A stretch of 64,000 bases of DNA from Acanthosoma haemorrhoidale (taxonomy: Eukaryota; Arthropoda; Insecta; Hemiptera; Acanthosomatidae), in NCBI GenBank assembly GCA_930367205.1, contig OV884015.1:32665288-32729287 (forward strand), given 5' to 3'. A program made the position numbers and the translations under genes. The number at the start of each line of letters is the position of its first letter. Within the stretch, counting starts at the first letter, position 1. The notes beneath the pieces are model-generated. The model saw only the letters and a program-made list of their open reading frames with translations. It was not told where the DNA came from and ran no database searches. Shown here piece by piece: positions 34,500 through 48,649 of the stretch.

Positions 34500-34625
34500 A
34501 AGAGGACGCCCGCGTCCGTCGTCCGCGAAGAAGAGAGGCAGAGAATCCCACTAAGAAGGTGTGGGGTCAACATAGCGAGGTTAGGAAAGAGAGATGCAGA
34601 GGTAGTTGAATAAGAAAGCCATGGT
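34500..34625 (+). mobile_element. SL element internal fragment
   Basis: Matches the central part of the long SL copies (compare 46750-46890): CGTCGTCCGCGA, GGCAGAGAATCCCACTAAGAAGG as broken blocks, then GTGGGGTCA, GCGAGGTTAGGA and GAGATGCAGAGG. No termini. The GA microsatellite follows immediately. Confidence 0.65.
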
Positions 34626-34630
34626 TCGAG

Positions 34631-34773
<143 letters not shown>

Positions 34774-34779
34774 AAGTGT

Positions 34780-37700
34780 TTTTTAGGTGCTTGGTTCCGA
34801 GTCTGCCAAATGACCCAAATCTGGCCCATAATATAGCGAGGTCAGATGCTGCGCCCTTAGTGGCCTTCTGCTGTTTCATGTACTAGTTTCCCCCTCTCTT
34901 ATCTGACGCTTAACGTCTTTATTATTAAAACATAGAAAACATAAGTAGGTAGATATTTTCTGTGCCGAGAAGAGGGGAACTTCCATTTATTCGTGCTGAA
35001 GAATTCACTAAAACTACAATAATAATTCATAAAAATTGAATAAAAAAATGACTTATAACTCAACACTAACTGAGCAAAACCAGCAATCATCGGGATATAA
35101 ACACAGGGATTCTTTACCACTACTAGTAACATAACAACATAAATCTGGTATGCTTTCAATATTTTATAGACTTAATGCCGCTTAGAGCCAACTCACAAAA
35201 TCCAAAGCTGAATTACTACATACCCTCTGCCAATAAGAGACATAGTGACTACATACAAAAGACATAGTGACTACATACTAAAGACATAGTGGTAAGGCTC
35301 GGGTATGATATGGGTAGCTGAGTTGGAATGACACAGGAGTTTATAAATACTTTAAAAAAGAAGCAAGGATGGTGAGATACACTACACTAATCATCCAGCC
35401 AGATCATCGCTATGTAGCATTGGAGGATGAAAACGAGAACCCGTAGACGCTCAGGAAACAAGGAGAGAAAACTAACCAGTGCAAGAACTCCTAGCGACTA
35501 AATATTTACTAATTATCACTACGGGATCACTTCCACTTTAATCTCTAAGGAAGATTATTTAAAGGGGGATGATTGAAAGGGGTGTTATTATGATTGTTGT
35601 TGGTCTTGATTGTGCTAGATAATTTGGCAGTGGAATATCGAGGGTGTCAATGCTATTGGTGACATACAAAGATGCATTAACTGATATCCGTAGGGCTTAA
35701 GATTGGAGGATGGTATGAGATAAATGTTGGAGGATTTGTATTGATTTGTGTAAAGGTAAACTGGCTGACTTTTTATTGACTCAGTAATGATCTGCAACCA
35801 CTAATAAAACCCGGTAAAGTAAATGTACGTTTATAAGTTGAGGAATTAATTGGCACTAGTTATATGTCTCAATGAAGTTCGTTTACATTTTCGCAACTTT
35901 TAAATGAGGCGTTGTATACTCTGAGCCTACCTTTGACTTTCGGGGTCTAATATTTTTGTTTTTTAAATCCTCATTTTGCATCTTCACGTAATGTGGTTGC
36001 TGCTGTAGTGGGTATTATACGCTGATTAACAATCTCGTTCAATGGTATACCGGCCCGACCAGAGAAATAAGACTTCTGTCATTAATGGTGGTTTTTGAAT
36101 TGTGAAGACTGCGTCATGTTTGACGAGAAATAAAAGGACATTAGCGTTTTCTTGCTAATGAGTTTTCGAGGCCTCTAAGCTGTTTGTGTGACGATTACAT
36201 CTAAGCATTAGTTTAGGCAAATATAACTTTGAAGACACTCTAGAAGTTCTTCAAAGCTTGATTGTTAAACGCTGACAAATTGGTGTCGGTGTCGGAACGT
36301 TCTGGAAGTTTTAAGTGTAAAGAACTCTGTCCAACCGTCTGGCAATGCCCGGGAATGGCACCGCATCATCTGTTACTTAAGGTAAGATCCCAATTATTTT
36401 ACTGGGAACCTTCACCTATCGAAACTTTTCAACGACATAAGGATGTTTGTGGTGGGTGAGGTAATTGTTGAGCGGCGAAGGAGAGGGTGGAACAGTTTTT
36501 AACCCTCGGATACCTCTCATTCAGGCCTATCACACCCTTATAACTCTTAAGAGATCGCAATCTCCATTGAGACATGCCGTCTCGATTTCGACCGGCTGCT
36601 AGATTTACTAACTCAATAAAACTAAATTAATAGTCTATTATGTACTAAGTGAGTGTATTTTTGAGATCACTATGATTCTCCCATGCAAAACTTTACCTTT
36701 CTAGCTTAAAATCTGGTCCAGCTAAGACTTTATTTGTTCTTAGTGCTGGAGACGAAACTAAAAATGCTGGTTAAAAAAAAGTTTTGAGTTAAGTTAATAT
36801 TTTATTAAGTTCTTAAAATATATTATTTGATAATACTCTTAATTACCTGTAAATAAAATTACTTCGATTTTATACTATGGATAGAATTCAGTCCTTTTCC
36901 TTTTAATCCGATAAATGAATGTTGAAGTCACAACTATATATCTATCTTTTTATTTCCTTCCTAGCCTCTTCTCAATTAATTTGTTTTTAGAACTGACAAA
37001 GTGGCCAGAAAAGCACCATGTGGTTTCCCTCAGAGAAAGTTAAATGACTATTGTGATATTAGGGTGTGGATTTCAAATATCAGAAGTTTCTAACCCTCCT
37101 TTAATTCTCACCTCCCTGTTTTCTAAAATATCCTTTCTAACAAATGATTACCAGATATTAAAATATTGCCATTGTATTAGGCTAAATATGCCTATTAATT
37201 ATTAAATAAATAACAATTAGTCGTTATTTGGTTATACGTGAATCACAATTTGCCCTGAAAGCTGTCTCTCACAACTCTTGACAGTATTTCTTCAGCGATT
37301 CAGATCTCCACGTAATTAGATAGGAAATTTTCCATCGCCCGGCTGCCGGGGAGAGCAGAGTTACTTGCTCTCAGTAAAAGTTTCAAACCGGCAAATCCAA
37401 CGTGAACTTTAATCAGGTTCTAACGAAAGTAATAACTCTCCCATTGCAATCTACTTTATTAATCAAACTTGCCCCAAGGTGGGGAAAAGTGTCTTTAATG
37501 AGGTATACTGTCTGTTATGAGTTGGGCGAGGTGTACCGATGTACTGGCAGGGAATTTGAGCGTAGGGAATTACATCTTCGCCGTATGTCGGTGGTTCAAG
37601 AAAGGTCAGGTCTTTATTTGAAGTTCTATCTGATAGGGAGATTGGTATTGGGAGGAGGTATCCATTGTATTTTGTATAAAGGAATTGGTATGTAATATAT

Positions 37701-40204
37701 CTGTATACTGAAAACAAGCATCAAACAGAAACGTAAATACCTACAGGGCATGGGATAGAGTGATTCAACAAACACACTGATAATCAATTTTTAAATTTAT
37801 ATCACTACAGTTATTTTTTACCAGCCCTCCTACCTTTACCTGCTTTATATTCAATAATAATTATTAAAAAATCATTCCATTTATTCAACTAAATAATCAG
37901 AAGATGAGACAGTAGTCCTAACAGTATTCTTTAAGGATGCAAACCTTACTTAGAATATCGTCCTTTAGAAACTAAATTAAATAAATATGGGAATAAAACG
38001 AATACAAAAGAAAGTCTTAAATAATTCCAAACCACAAGCAGATTTGAGTTCATAGGAAGTAATGTAAATATTTATGTAGTCGGTATTCTTCTGATCTTCT
38101 AAATACTAGAAGTATATAAATATATTTTAAATATACGTTAAATATTTAATGCATACATACTCATCAGAAACATATAATACTGTTAAAACTAAATGAAGAG
38201 TTAAAAAAATTATTAATAATTAAAAAAAAAAATATGTATATATATATTGTGACATTCATGATATTTGAGAATGAAGATCATGACCCTCACATATGGTAAG
38301 GGCCATTTTTTCCCTTATATTCCTAGGAGTGGGGACGAGCGGGAAACCAGTCTTAGCACAACCGTCGAAAGGAACGCAGTTAGCAAGCTCCCGAATTGGC
38401 GGTTACCATACAGGAAGAGAGGAGAAGAACCAACAGCGAAAGTAACGTTGATTGGATTACAGGAAGATCATCGATTGGGTGATATTAATATTGTTTCTTA
38501 TTATGGATCCATTAAAAGAAATTGAGCTCAAATTTCATGTTTTTTGTAATTAGTAGTAATTATCCTAATTTGAAAGGAATTGAATATTTTTTTATAATTT
38601 TTGTCAGCACTCTATATAATTATAATTATTTGTTATAACCATCTTATTTGAATATATTTCACAATTCCTAGTCTCTCAATTTAGTAATAACCATAACATT
38701 AGCCTTGAGATCGGGCGATTCAATCGGGATAAATTCCTATGTCAAAGACATAAAAACGATTTGAATTAAAGATCTCATGACAGACCTGCCAAATTAGTTA
38801 AGTTAAATTAATCAAATAAAGTAAAAAGAGAAACGGTAAAAAATAAGGTAGGTTACAATATATATATATACGTATATATTAGGAGCTATGGGCCAGCCAA
38901 CATGGCCATGTTCAATGTTCTCATTTTATATTTTATATCATGTTACTGTTGTGCTACTTCAAACACAAAAGAGAATATTAACTCAAATTATGTATCTCCA
39001 AGAAAGCGCTAAAATTGGTATTTGATAGCATTTCGGTTCATTTACTAATCCATTGATGAGAATAATTAACTCGGTTTGAATATGGAAGGGTCGCACTGTG
39101 ATTTGTCGACAGAGGACAGACCATGAAGCAAGTCCGGGTCTTTTGACGGGGGCGAAACCATGATCTACTGGCATATTAACAGTTGACTGGACATCAATGG
39201 AATACCAACCAGCTCTGTACTCCACTCTATCGCATATTTGACCTCATTGTAGGCCAATTCGCTTATTACCTGTATGCATCTAGGACATACATACAGCGTT
39301 ACATGTTTATGTTAGCATCACACACAGAGTTATCAATGCTACACTGATAGGCAACCTCCTGAATGTGGACCGTCCTTAGCTGAAGCACACCAGCAAAAGT
39401 GGGTCATATCGCCTATTTTCTAGGATGGAGCTTGCTTAATCGAAACAAGTTATCCATATATCATTGTTTATTTTCATTTTATACCTATATATATGTATTC
39501 AATTATATCAAAGATTAGGCTTTAACGACAGGTCCATTTTTTTTTTATTTTATATGTACATAAAAGATATGTACAGAAACATCTAAACATGGTCTAGAAT
39601 CAAGCTGTGGTCTGTGAGTTTCTTTGTATAAAATGTGAAAAAACCACCACCGAAAAACCCCTTTTCTACAAATAAAATAATTGTTAGTAGGTAAAACAAC
39701 TTCCGAGCTGTGGCTTTATTGTATTTTGAGTATTATACAGCCAAAGAAAATAATATACTCGTAGGACCGGGACTGTATCCCACCAATGGTGGACACGGCC
39801 AAAATTCAGTTGGAGGCTCAAGCAACTACGCTACCATGCCAGTACTTCTAATGTTGTCTAATCATTATTAAATAGAGGAGAATATATACAACAACGAAAT
39901 TTATTATATTGGAACGGACACATAATCGCCATTAACTGTTGAAGTTCGGAATCGATGCAAGAAAGATTATAATCTTTGTTGTTGGTGCATATTCTTTTCG
40001 CATAAGTACTATGTTTAAACTTCGTCCAATTTTATCAACAATATCCGGATACCAACAAAAATCAATGGTCAACCATGACACTACAGTCGGAATCAGACAC
40101 TAGAAGTGAACACTGGTCTTTCTCTCTGCACTGGCGCTGTTGCTCTGCTCGGACCATGGCATTCTTATTTAATTACCTCTGGAACTCTATTTTCTAACAT
40201 TGCT
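34780..40204. other. No recognised gene apart from one old LINE-B trace
   Basis: AT-rich DNA, probably intronic if the EGF-like exons belong together. It includes three imperfect copies of a 23-bp AGACATAGTGACTACATAC unit at about 35229-35292. A donor-like AAG|GTAAGATC at about 36380 lacks a convincing partner exon. Frames at 37402-37695, 38265-38525 and elsewhere show no domain. Confidence 0.45.
35420..35590 (-). mobile_element. Probable ancient LINE-B remnant
   Basis: The order of weakly matching blocks (GTAGACGCTCAGGA, CAGTGCAAGAACTCCTA, TCACTACGGGATCACTTCC, CTCTAAGGAAGATTATT) follows minus-strand LINE-B copies. Divergence is high and no ends are visible. Confidence 0.35.
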
Positions 40205-40515
40205 AGTGTTTAGTCCACCTTCCAGGAGGGATTCTCTTGCGGCGGCTAGCTAAAACTAGTACATCCTTGGAAGCGATCCCTTCCATGCGGACGATGGTCT
40301 CTGGGGCCCTACAAAATGTACCTAGTAGCGTCGCCCCCAGGGGTCCAGTCTGCCTCTTTCCGGTTCACACTCGCCTTTGTTATCCGAACGGTTTTCGGCT
40401 CTCAGATGCCGAGTGTGAATTCGTGGTCATTCCACGTAAACTAAGTATAAAACCTACCTATTACCTTTTTTCATAGTGCTGTCGGGGCACACCTATGATC
40501 TTATGGAGTCAGATC
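40205..40515 (-). mobile_element. SL element fragment, minus orientation
   Basis: The reverse complement matches SL copy 6 from the TGCCCCGACAGCACTATG block through TCACACTCGGCATCTGAG and CGGTTCACACTC to the TCCCTCCTGGAAGGTGG part. Both termini are missing. The 79-residue frame at 40237-40476 is incidental. Confidence 0.75.
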
Positions 40516-43500
40516 AATTAACAAAATACGAATAAAGCTGCCCGCTGACTAGGCCGCTACCAAAGTTCAAAGAACACAGGTTTATTCATTTATATCTTTC
40601 TGGCGCCCTCCGACAGTGCATATTTAATTTTTTGAGCTGTATTTGGAGAAAGTGAAACATACCGGGAGTTTCAAAGATAATTCATTTTAACCAATGAAGC
40701 AATATTTAGATTAACCAGTAGGTCTTCATCTGCGTATTCGCACCTCTCGTCGCGTTTCAATACAAAACATTTTTCTTCGGTATTATTTCGGATTTAGCCA
40801 TTATTTCATAAATATTAAGTGACATATATATGTTCCATTTTCAGCTTCAAATGCTGTATCATATATGACTTTCATTGTCTAGTTAATTTCAGTTTAGAAA
40901 TTATAGCAATTTATGGACAGATTAAATATTACGGTCTGTTCATTATATGCTTAGATCAAACGTAAACAGGGCCAACGAGCAAGCACTCACCTGTACAGAG
41001 AATGTAGGCCTACCTGCAACCTAATTGATGCACAGACAACAAACACAGCATGCATAAAGCTATGCACAAACACAGCCCGGCTGCTATATCAACAAACTGC
41101 TTCTGTTGAGGGTCGGGGTATTTCACTGCAACTTGGATATCGGCTAAGGCTCATGATCTGATAATGACAGAGAGTTGTTACATCTTAATCAAAATTACTT
41201 ATGGACAGCGGATTACTAAGCGCGTCTGTAACTGGTTCTAACTACAAGAAAACAAAGGTAAAATGATCGAGAAGTATGACAATCGTAATTACCAACAGCT
41301 AGGTATAGCTAGGCAAATCACACTTCTATAAATGTAATGTAGTTAATGAACAAGGTTAAAACAGGTACTGAAAAGACCATACAATATATGGTGTTAAAAG
41401 GGTTGTTCTGAACTAATATGCATACCAAAAATAGTAATTAAGAGTTATTGCCTGCCAAGGGTTTGTGCCTGAAAATATACATAGTGTCTCAAAACGTATT
41501 CCTTTGGAAATATGATGAAATTTAACATTTATTTTTTTAATCATTAAAAGACGATTGGTATTTAATTGAACCACTAAGAAAATGCTGTAATTTTTAACAT
41601 TCAACATTGAATAGGTATTTTATACAATCAACGCATAGAAATGAAAACCAAAAATCTGGGCTTAAAAGGTATAAATAAAATATCTTCTTAGTACGAAAAC
41701 AGAAAATAAAAAACCCACAACTGCAAGAATAATTGCTAGTGGTTATTAAATACAAAATGAATGCCTTGTGTATCTAGTTGAAACATTATGCACAGCACTT
41801 TACTACTCAATTATTGTTTTTACACTTACAATTTTCAATAAACATGTTAGTGCTTTCTTATATCATGCTATAAATAAAATGTCAGTGGTACTATGTAGTC
41901 GGGAGGTGATATTCTGTATTGGTGAATTTGTTATTATTCTTAGAAATGTATTCTCTGCAGTTACTAATCTATTATATGGGGGTCATAATTCAAGATGGCA
42001 ATGCCTAACTTATTAGAGGCCTCACAGGTTAACAAAATAACTGAAGAAATAAATTATTTCTTTATACTTTGTCAGCAGTTTTTGTAGATGTTTACAAAGG
42101 TATGGATTCGTTACAGTGCGGTTTCAATTACAGTGTTATTAAGGTTAATTAATTCTTGACGTTTTGTTATTAAGGTTTTATACACACATATTTATGTATT
42201 GTCAGTTAATTATTCGATTTATAACTCTTAATTATATTGTGCGAAGACGGCTTTATCGTTCATTTATTCCCAGTACCCATTAGGAGTTCTATATATGATT
42301 TTAAGTGTCTATGTCGAGGAGGGAACTTAAAAAATCCAGATAAGAGAAATTTTTTGTTTTCAAAAAATAACTAGAACCTAAGCAAAAATTGGATGACTAC
42401 GGTCAGCCGAATCCGTTCAGAAATGTCTATAATTTCATACTTTTTAGATAGCAGAACTTCTTTTGGAATCGGCAATAAGCACTGAGTGCAAATCGATACA
42501 AATGTAATAAGGTTATATCATTTATTTTTTGTCTATAGTATTTCTAATGTCTCGAATTTTTGAATATGATATAACATTTGTTTAGTTATTAAAGTTTGAC
42601 TGAATACAAATAATGAATTCGTCAGTGAATTATCAGGAAGCGAGTGAGATACAGAGAGAGAGAAAACCTTTATTGTACAATTCTGGCCGACTTTGTTAGA
42701 TTGCTGTCACACAGCGTGCTAATCAATCTTGAGTTACAAATGAGAATCTACCAGGCGTGAAGTTGAAATTATCCTCCATATTATTTATCTGGAATGGAAT
42801 GGAAACCGTAGAATTGGTTTTCCAGGAGTACTCTGCCAAAAACTGTGCTACGAGGATGGATATTGAATAGAAATCATTCAATTGAAGGTAATCTCACTGG
42901 TACATGGAATGTGGCACAAATTCATGATAGGAGCTCCGTACTGTTTATTCCAGCCCAAAAACTGATTCTTCCAATCCGATATTATATATAACAGTAACAT
43001 CATGTGTAATTTCACAAATTATATTCCTCAATGGCTACAAATATTGCTGCTTTCTTTGAAAAGGAATCATTTGTTTCTAGTAGATTTGAATCTAACAACC
43101 GTAACATTATAAGGCCAATGAGAGTACGTTGTTTAAATATAATTGAACTTTCTTTTATGGTGAATATTTATTTAGAAACAATTAGATACCCTCTTTCCAG
43201 TAGTGTAAGTTTAGTGTTACAAACTTAAAGTCGAACAGGCAAGATAAAAAAAAACCCAGTAATTACCATTACGGGAAATGTGCTACAAACCATATAACAA
43301 ATTAAACATGCATAAATATGAAATTTCTGGTGACCTTTACTGTGGCATAAGTCTACTGTGATAAGACTGGTCAGGATGATTTGGGATTAATGATTAATGG
43401 ATTTGTTACATACTACATGACATAATTCTTCAGAACAAAGGCATCTTGCATCGCACCACTAAACAAACCCAACTTAATGAACTTCAGCTGGTTTAGTCCA

Positions 43501-46285
43501 AGACCAATAAGGCCAACAACCCCAGAAAACACCTCTGAACACACAGTGTATACAAATATTAACATGGTGACCACAAGTGAGAACATAAAAGAGCTCCGCT
43601 CTTGGTTCCAAGGCTTTACTTATGTGCTCTGTCCTCACACAGGTAATTTACAGGTAAATGTCTTACCGACGTCAGCTGACGAAGTGGCCACTCAAAGCTC
43701 AAAAAAAGGTATTAAAAAAGAACTGAAATGCCCCATTAACAAGACCTTTATTAGAATTATAATGTACTAACAGACGTATGTTATAAAATACCAAATAATG
43801 CCGATAATTAATAAATTTGATGAAAATCTCTCTTACATCGACCTAATCCGATTTCCCAACAGACTCTTCCACTTAAATATTAAGAATATGTTAATAAAAC
43901 CACGCTGCTGGTGGTGTTCCTCCAAGGTCCGGGAAAGTTAAGCTCTATAGAATGGATTGCCTGGATTCGGTCTGAGAGATATAGATAAGATGAGTGATTA
44001 CTTTGCCTTAGACCGGGAAAATCAAGGGTTCGAGCCCGAGCCCTACGTATTACACAATTACACTCATGTCACAAATGATAGTTATTAATGACACAATATA
44101 AGCAAAACAAAGAAGAATTAGCGGCTAGCTTTAGAGATAGATTAGACATTTTTAACAGCAAGCGAAGGGGTTTTGAACGACCTCAGACCGTTTAATGGAC
44201 TAGAAAACTGGCGCTAAGTCCCAGATGTCTCGCTTTAGTTGTGTCGTAAAGCAAGACTGGTGGGGGGAATTATGTCGTAAACAAAGAATGGGGGGGGGGA
44301 AATTGTGTCGTGTGAGTTACTGCTGTGCTGTTGCCACCTACAGCTCACCGTTTCCTTCCTGTCTCTTGGCTTCTTAGGAGGGGGGGAGTTTGCCGGAAGT
44401 AAAATCCTCTTTGGTTTATGTTCACTTTTATGAGTCTGTGGTCTCACTGATGACTGAATATAAACCGCACTTAGGAGTCCCAAAGCAATAATAAAAGTCA
44501 CTAGCCTATAGCTCTACAATGCAAGGGTTTATATGTAGGGCATAATAAATTGACTGGTTTTTAGGTTTAAAGCTGAACTTCATAATAGCGTAGTGACTAA
44601 CGGGCTTGGCTAAATATCGCGGAATTATAATTTAATTTACGATAAGTCTGGTCAGGGCTCACTTAATTACGTGTGGAAAATGAATGAACAACTTGTGTAG
44701 TAAATTTCGGTGTGGTTCATACCTAACTAACATTTATAATTATTAGCCATAGAGAAAAAATAGCAGCAGGATCGTTGTCGATTGATGATCGTCAAGAAGA
44801 GAGAGATTTCGGCTAACAGCTACATCGTTTAGTAGATCCCCTGAAGAGACAGTGGGTCCTTACCCTGTCAGTTTATTTTCCCTAATAACTATTAATTATA
44901 ATAATCAAATACTCCAATAAAAATTGGATAGAAGTTGAAAATATTTCCTGGTTAGCTTAAAGATAATGGTTGATAGATAGCAAGTAGGGTAAACTCCACC
45001 ACCATCTACAAGTGACGGATTTAATTTTCTCTTCATTTCTGCAATTTTGGATGTTTCTTTTATTAACGTTACCCCTATTCATTTTTGATTACTAAAGTAC
45101 ACGTTGTGGTGCTTGTTTCGGCTTCTATCACTTTAATTTATAATAATATTCTTGTTTATTCATAAATATTATGTTTGGTGTATACAAGAATTTAAGGAGG
45201 TTATTTGGTAGTAAATCCTAGCTGAATGCTCCGCTACCTTTTGGGGTCGAGAAGTACAGGAAGGCATGTCTTGGGCATTTGCACGGCCTATGTGACCGGG
45301 AACAGGCAGTCGGTTTTCTGTTGACAGACCTGAGGCTTGGACTTGAGTCTTTCTTTACACAGTCCCGCCCGCTCTGTGAATATTTGTATACCTCGTGACC
45401 AGGGTCTTCTTTGAGAGTCGATCGTTAGTTTTCTTGGTTGCCCAATTCACCTTGTGATAAGGAGCCTCTAACACGATGTAGTGGGTCCCAGTGTTTCGCT
45501 TGTAGCTGGAATGAAGAAATCGTCGTTACGAACATTCATGTGAGAGAATAAATGTTTATGTTATGAATTTACAGCCTTGTTTCCTTTCTTGTTAGTGGAT
45601 TACCCGCAGTTATTAAATTTGTTTTATTCATACGCCTCCCAGTTTCTCCAGTGCTAACCAGCAAACGTTTCATTTATACATTCGTCTTCATCTTGCCTGT
45701 CATTATTTTAAGACTCAATTAAAATGTATTTTTTTTTGTTTTTCTATGTAATTTTATTTTCATTAAAACTGATACTTCAGCACTATGTGGCTTAGCCTTA
45801 GTTTTGCTCGTCGTCACATGATAGAACCGATTTTATTATTGGCCATGACGACATTTTCCCCCTTGAATTGGTCCCGTGTTGAAGGGTAAAATCCCAGAAA
45901 CAAACGACAATGTGTGAAGATACGCAATGATCTTTTCTTGACCTTCTTCACTTGTTCCTTACGATCTCTTCAAGTGGTGGTCTTCCATCCAGTCATTCCT
46001 GGTTTTACATTTCCTGGTTGTCTCGGAAGCTACGTGACGCTCTAACCGCATTATTGTATTTCGTTCAACTAGAAAATGAACTCTATTATTAGTTAAGATA
46101 GTTTATTGTTTATTACACCTGCGTTCACTGGTGAGTTGAAGCGTTAGTTGGATGATTTGCTTGAGATGATAAAAAAATAGGTTTTCACCAAGTTTGTTGG
46201 CAACTTTAAACATATTTTGTATGTCTATATTAGTTCCTGAGACAATATCAAGTACAATATAAACGTTATGAGTGTAATTTTTCTT
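40516..46285. other. No recognised gene
   Basis: AT-rich DNA without a convincing exon or element. A box-B-like GGGTTCGAGCCCGAG is at about 44027-44041 without a matching box A. CGGCCAGAATTGTACAATAAAGG on the minus strand near 42665-42690 resembles a LINE 3' end but has no other support. The 97-codon frame at 43477-43770 has no recognisable domain. Confidence 0.45.
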
Positions 46286-48646
46286 TATTAACGATCGTGC
46301 TTCATCTTACCGTCCAATTAGCCTACTCCCTTTCCTCTCAAAAATATTTGGGAAACTCCTATTAAAATATCTACTTCCAATTGTTGAATCCAAAAACGTT
46401 GTTCCTAAATGTCGGGTGGTCCCGAGGGGGGTGGCTGGTTACCCTAGCCCTGGTGACGTGTGAGGGTTGTTTGAGTTTATAACCTGGACAATCGTTTCAT
46501 GACGGCTTTACTGTCTGACTCCATTGTTTTTATAGGTATGTGCCCCGACAGTGCACTATGTTCAGGAGAAGAGGTACAGGGTAGGTTTATAGGTAGTTTA
46601 TGTGGTCTTGGAATGACCACGAATTCACACTCGGTGTCTAAGGGTAGGCGATAACCGTCCGGATGCCAAAAGCGAGTGTGAACCGGAGAGAAGCAGACTG
46701 GATTGCCGCAGGAGTGCTGCTAGGAAAATTTGCAGGGCCACGGTAACCGTCGTCCGCGAGGGAGAGGTCTCTCCCAAAGAGGTGCTAGTTTCAGCGAGAC
46801 GAAGGCAGAGATTCCCATTAAGAAGGTGTGGGGTCTGACAACGCCGGACTAAAACATAGTGAGGTTAGGAGAGAAGAGATGCAGAGGTTTTTCATAAAGA
46901 AGCAGTTAGGTTTCAGAGTTCAAGCGGGGTAGTACTTGCCAGGAGAATAATGTACAGAGGCCATACTCCGGTTTAAATACCCAGCTAGCCTTGCCCTTAG
47001 CCAATCATCATTAGGATTGTTGTGACCAATGATGTGGCCTTCGTTTGTTCTCTGGCAGAGGCTGGCAGGTTTTGCCGAGGGTCTGGTCCTCATACCTGAC
47101 TACAGCTCATATAACTAATTGGCACCCCACATTTTTATTGCTTAACACATTTACAATGATTTATATTTTGTTCATGTTATGTCCATTTGTTTACAATATG
47201 TTTTGTTCATGTTATTTACATTTGTTTACAATATATATATATATATACAATAGAGTATAGGGTGATTTATCTTATGTAGTTAGTGATCGCTACACTAAAC
47301 ATCCGTTTGGATTCCGTCATCGACATTCCACTGCTCAACAAGGCCTTCGCGTTGTTGATCACATATCCTCAGCCCTTGAAACCTAACATTATTGCACTGC
47401 TGCCTTTCTGGACATAGCTCAAGCTTTTGACAGGGTTTGGCACGCAGTTTAGCTTTACAAGATCAGAACATATTTACCACAGACCCTTTTCCTAATCCTA
47501 CAGTTCTAGCTTTCAAACCGCTTCTTCCAAGTCCGCTGTGTGGTTTAAAATGTTCTAACTACTATTTTATAAAAACAGGAGTTCCACAGGGCAGTGTCCT
47601 GGGTCCCGTCCTCTAATAACTTCATAACCTATACACCGCTGATGTCCCCTCTACCCCTTGGCCTTCTTGCATACCTTCTTGGCCACATTTGCAGATAACA
47701 CTGCAGTCTTGTCACCCCACCTTTACTCCGATATAGCATCCCATAACCTTCAAAAACACCTTGATTAGATCGAGCATTGGTGCAACCAATGGCGAATCAA
47801 AGTTAATGAAGCATAATGTTCCCACATTACCTTCACACTCTGTCGCAAGTCTTGTCCACTAGTTTATTTTAATTACATTCCTCTCCCTGTATCCGAGACA
47901 GTACTGTACTTAGGCTTCCATCTCGACAAACGACTGACCTGGAGCCCACATACGAGGTTAAAAAGACAAGCACTAAACATACGCTTTGGCCAACTGCACA
48001 GACTACTTGAAAGGGCATCCCATCTCTCAGCAGAAAATAAATTACTAATCTACAAAGTTATACTGCAGCCAATCTAGACATACGGAATAGAGCTATGGGG
48101 GACAGCAAAAAAGTCGAACATCAAGCGTATCCAATCCTTTCAATCAAAAGCCCTGAGAACAATAGTAAATGCTCATTATTATGTCAGCAACAAAACCCTT
48201 CACAACGATCTTACCAATACCCTACATTCTTGAACTCATTCCTTGCAAGTTTATGAAATTCCATAGTAGCCTATCCAACCACCCTAACCCCATGTCCCTG
48301 GCAATGGCCAGTTTCTCTTGAATGGGAAATGCTCAGGCCTTGAGCGTCTGTGGCTCTAGAACTCTTTGTCAGCCTCGACTGGCTCGTATCCGGTGACGCG
48401 GATGACGTAGGAGCGTGGGGGACTTCCCAAGACTCTGCTTCCTCTTTCGCATGCGAGAAAGGTGACAAACATGTGGACTTGGGAGGCCTCTGGGCTGTTT
48501 GTACATATTGTATGAATGAGCGAGTGAATGATGAATTGTAAATATGGTATGAATGAGAACATTTATCTCAATACTTATTGCCTAATGAGGCAGATTGTAA
48601 TTTTACCACAATAAAGAATTATATATATACGATATTAACGATCGTG
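46286..48646 (+). mobile_element. LINE-B copy with 14-bp TSD, split by SL copy 6
   Basis: The element (46300-48632) is flanked by TATTAACGATCGTG at 46286-46299 and 48633-48646. It contains RT sequence with stops: SYRPISLLPFLSKIFGKLL (from about 46310), then, after the nested SL element, HPFGFRHRHSTAQQ, FLDIAQAFDRVWHAV, GVPQGSVLGPV, FADNTAVLSPHLYSDIASH and VLYLGFHLDKRLTW. The 3' UTR and terminus lie at about 48230-48620. This is the most complete LINE-B copy in the window. It is 5'-truncated within RT, has stops and frameshifts, and lacks ORF1 and endonuclease. Confidence 0.9.
46405..47299 (+). mobile_element. SL element copy 6 nested in LINE-B, TSD CTAAA
   Basis: The element (46410-47294, 885 bp) starts TGTCGGGTGGTCCCGAGG and ends AGTTAGTGATCGCTACA. 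CTAAA flanks it at 46405-46409 and 47295-47299. It interrupts the LINE-B RT reading between VVPK and HPFGF, and removing it with one duplication restores continuity of the LINE sequence. This is strong evidence for the SL boundaries. The copy has the full central section absent from copies 1 and 2. Confidence 0.92.
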
Positions 48647-48649
48647 TTT

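Noticed and set aside
36262..36460. Possible Cys-rich exon (KCKELCPTVWQC) with a good donor-like AAGGTAAG
   Set aside because: No convincing acceptor, and its phase-0 end does not fit between the two EGF-like exons.
37402..38525. Frames of 86-97 codons at 37.4 and 38.3 kb as genes
   Set aside because: No domain, overlapping antisense frames of equal length, and no splice or start context.
42655..42740. Possible LINE 3' end (ACAATAAAGGTTTT on the minus strand)
   Set aside because: Only a short resemblance to LINE-B, with no duplications.
43960..44050. tRNA or SINE suggested by the box-B-like GGGTTCGAGCCC
   Set aside because: No acceptable box A at the right distance and no cloverleaf.
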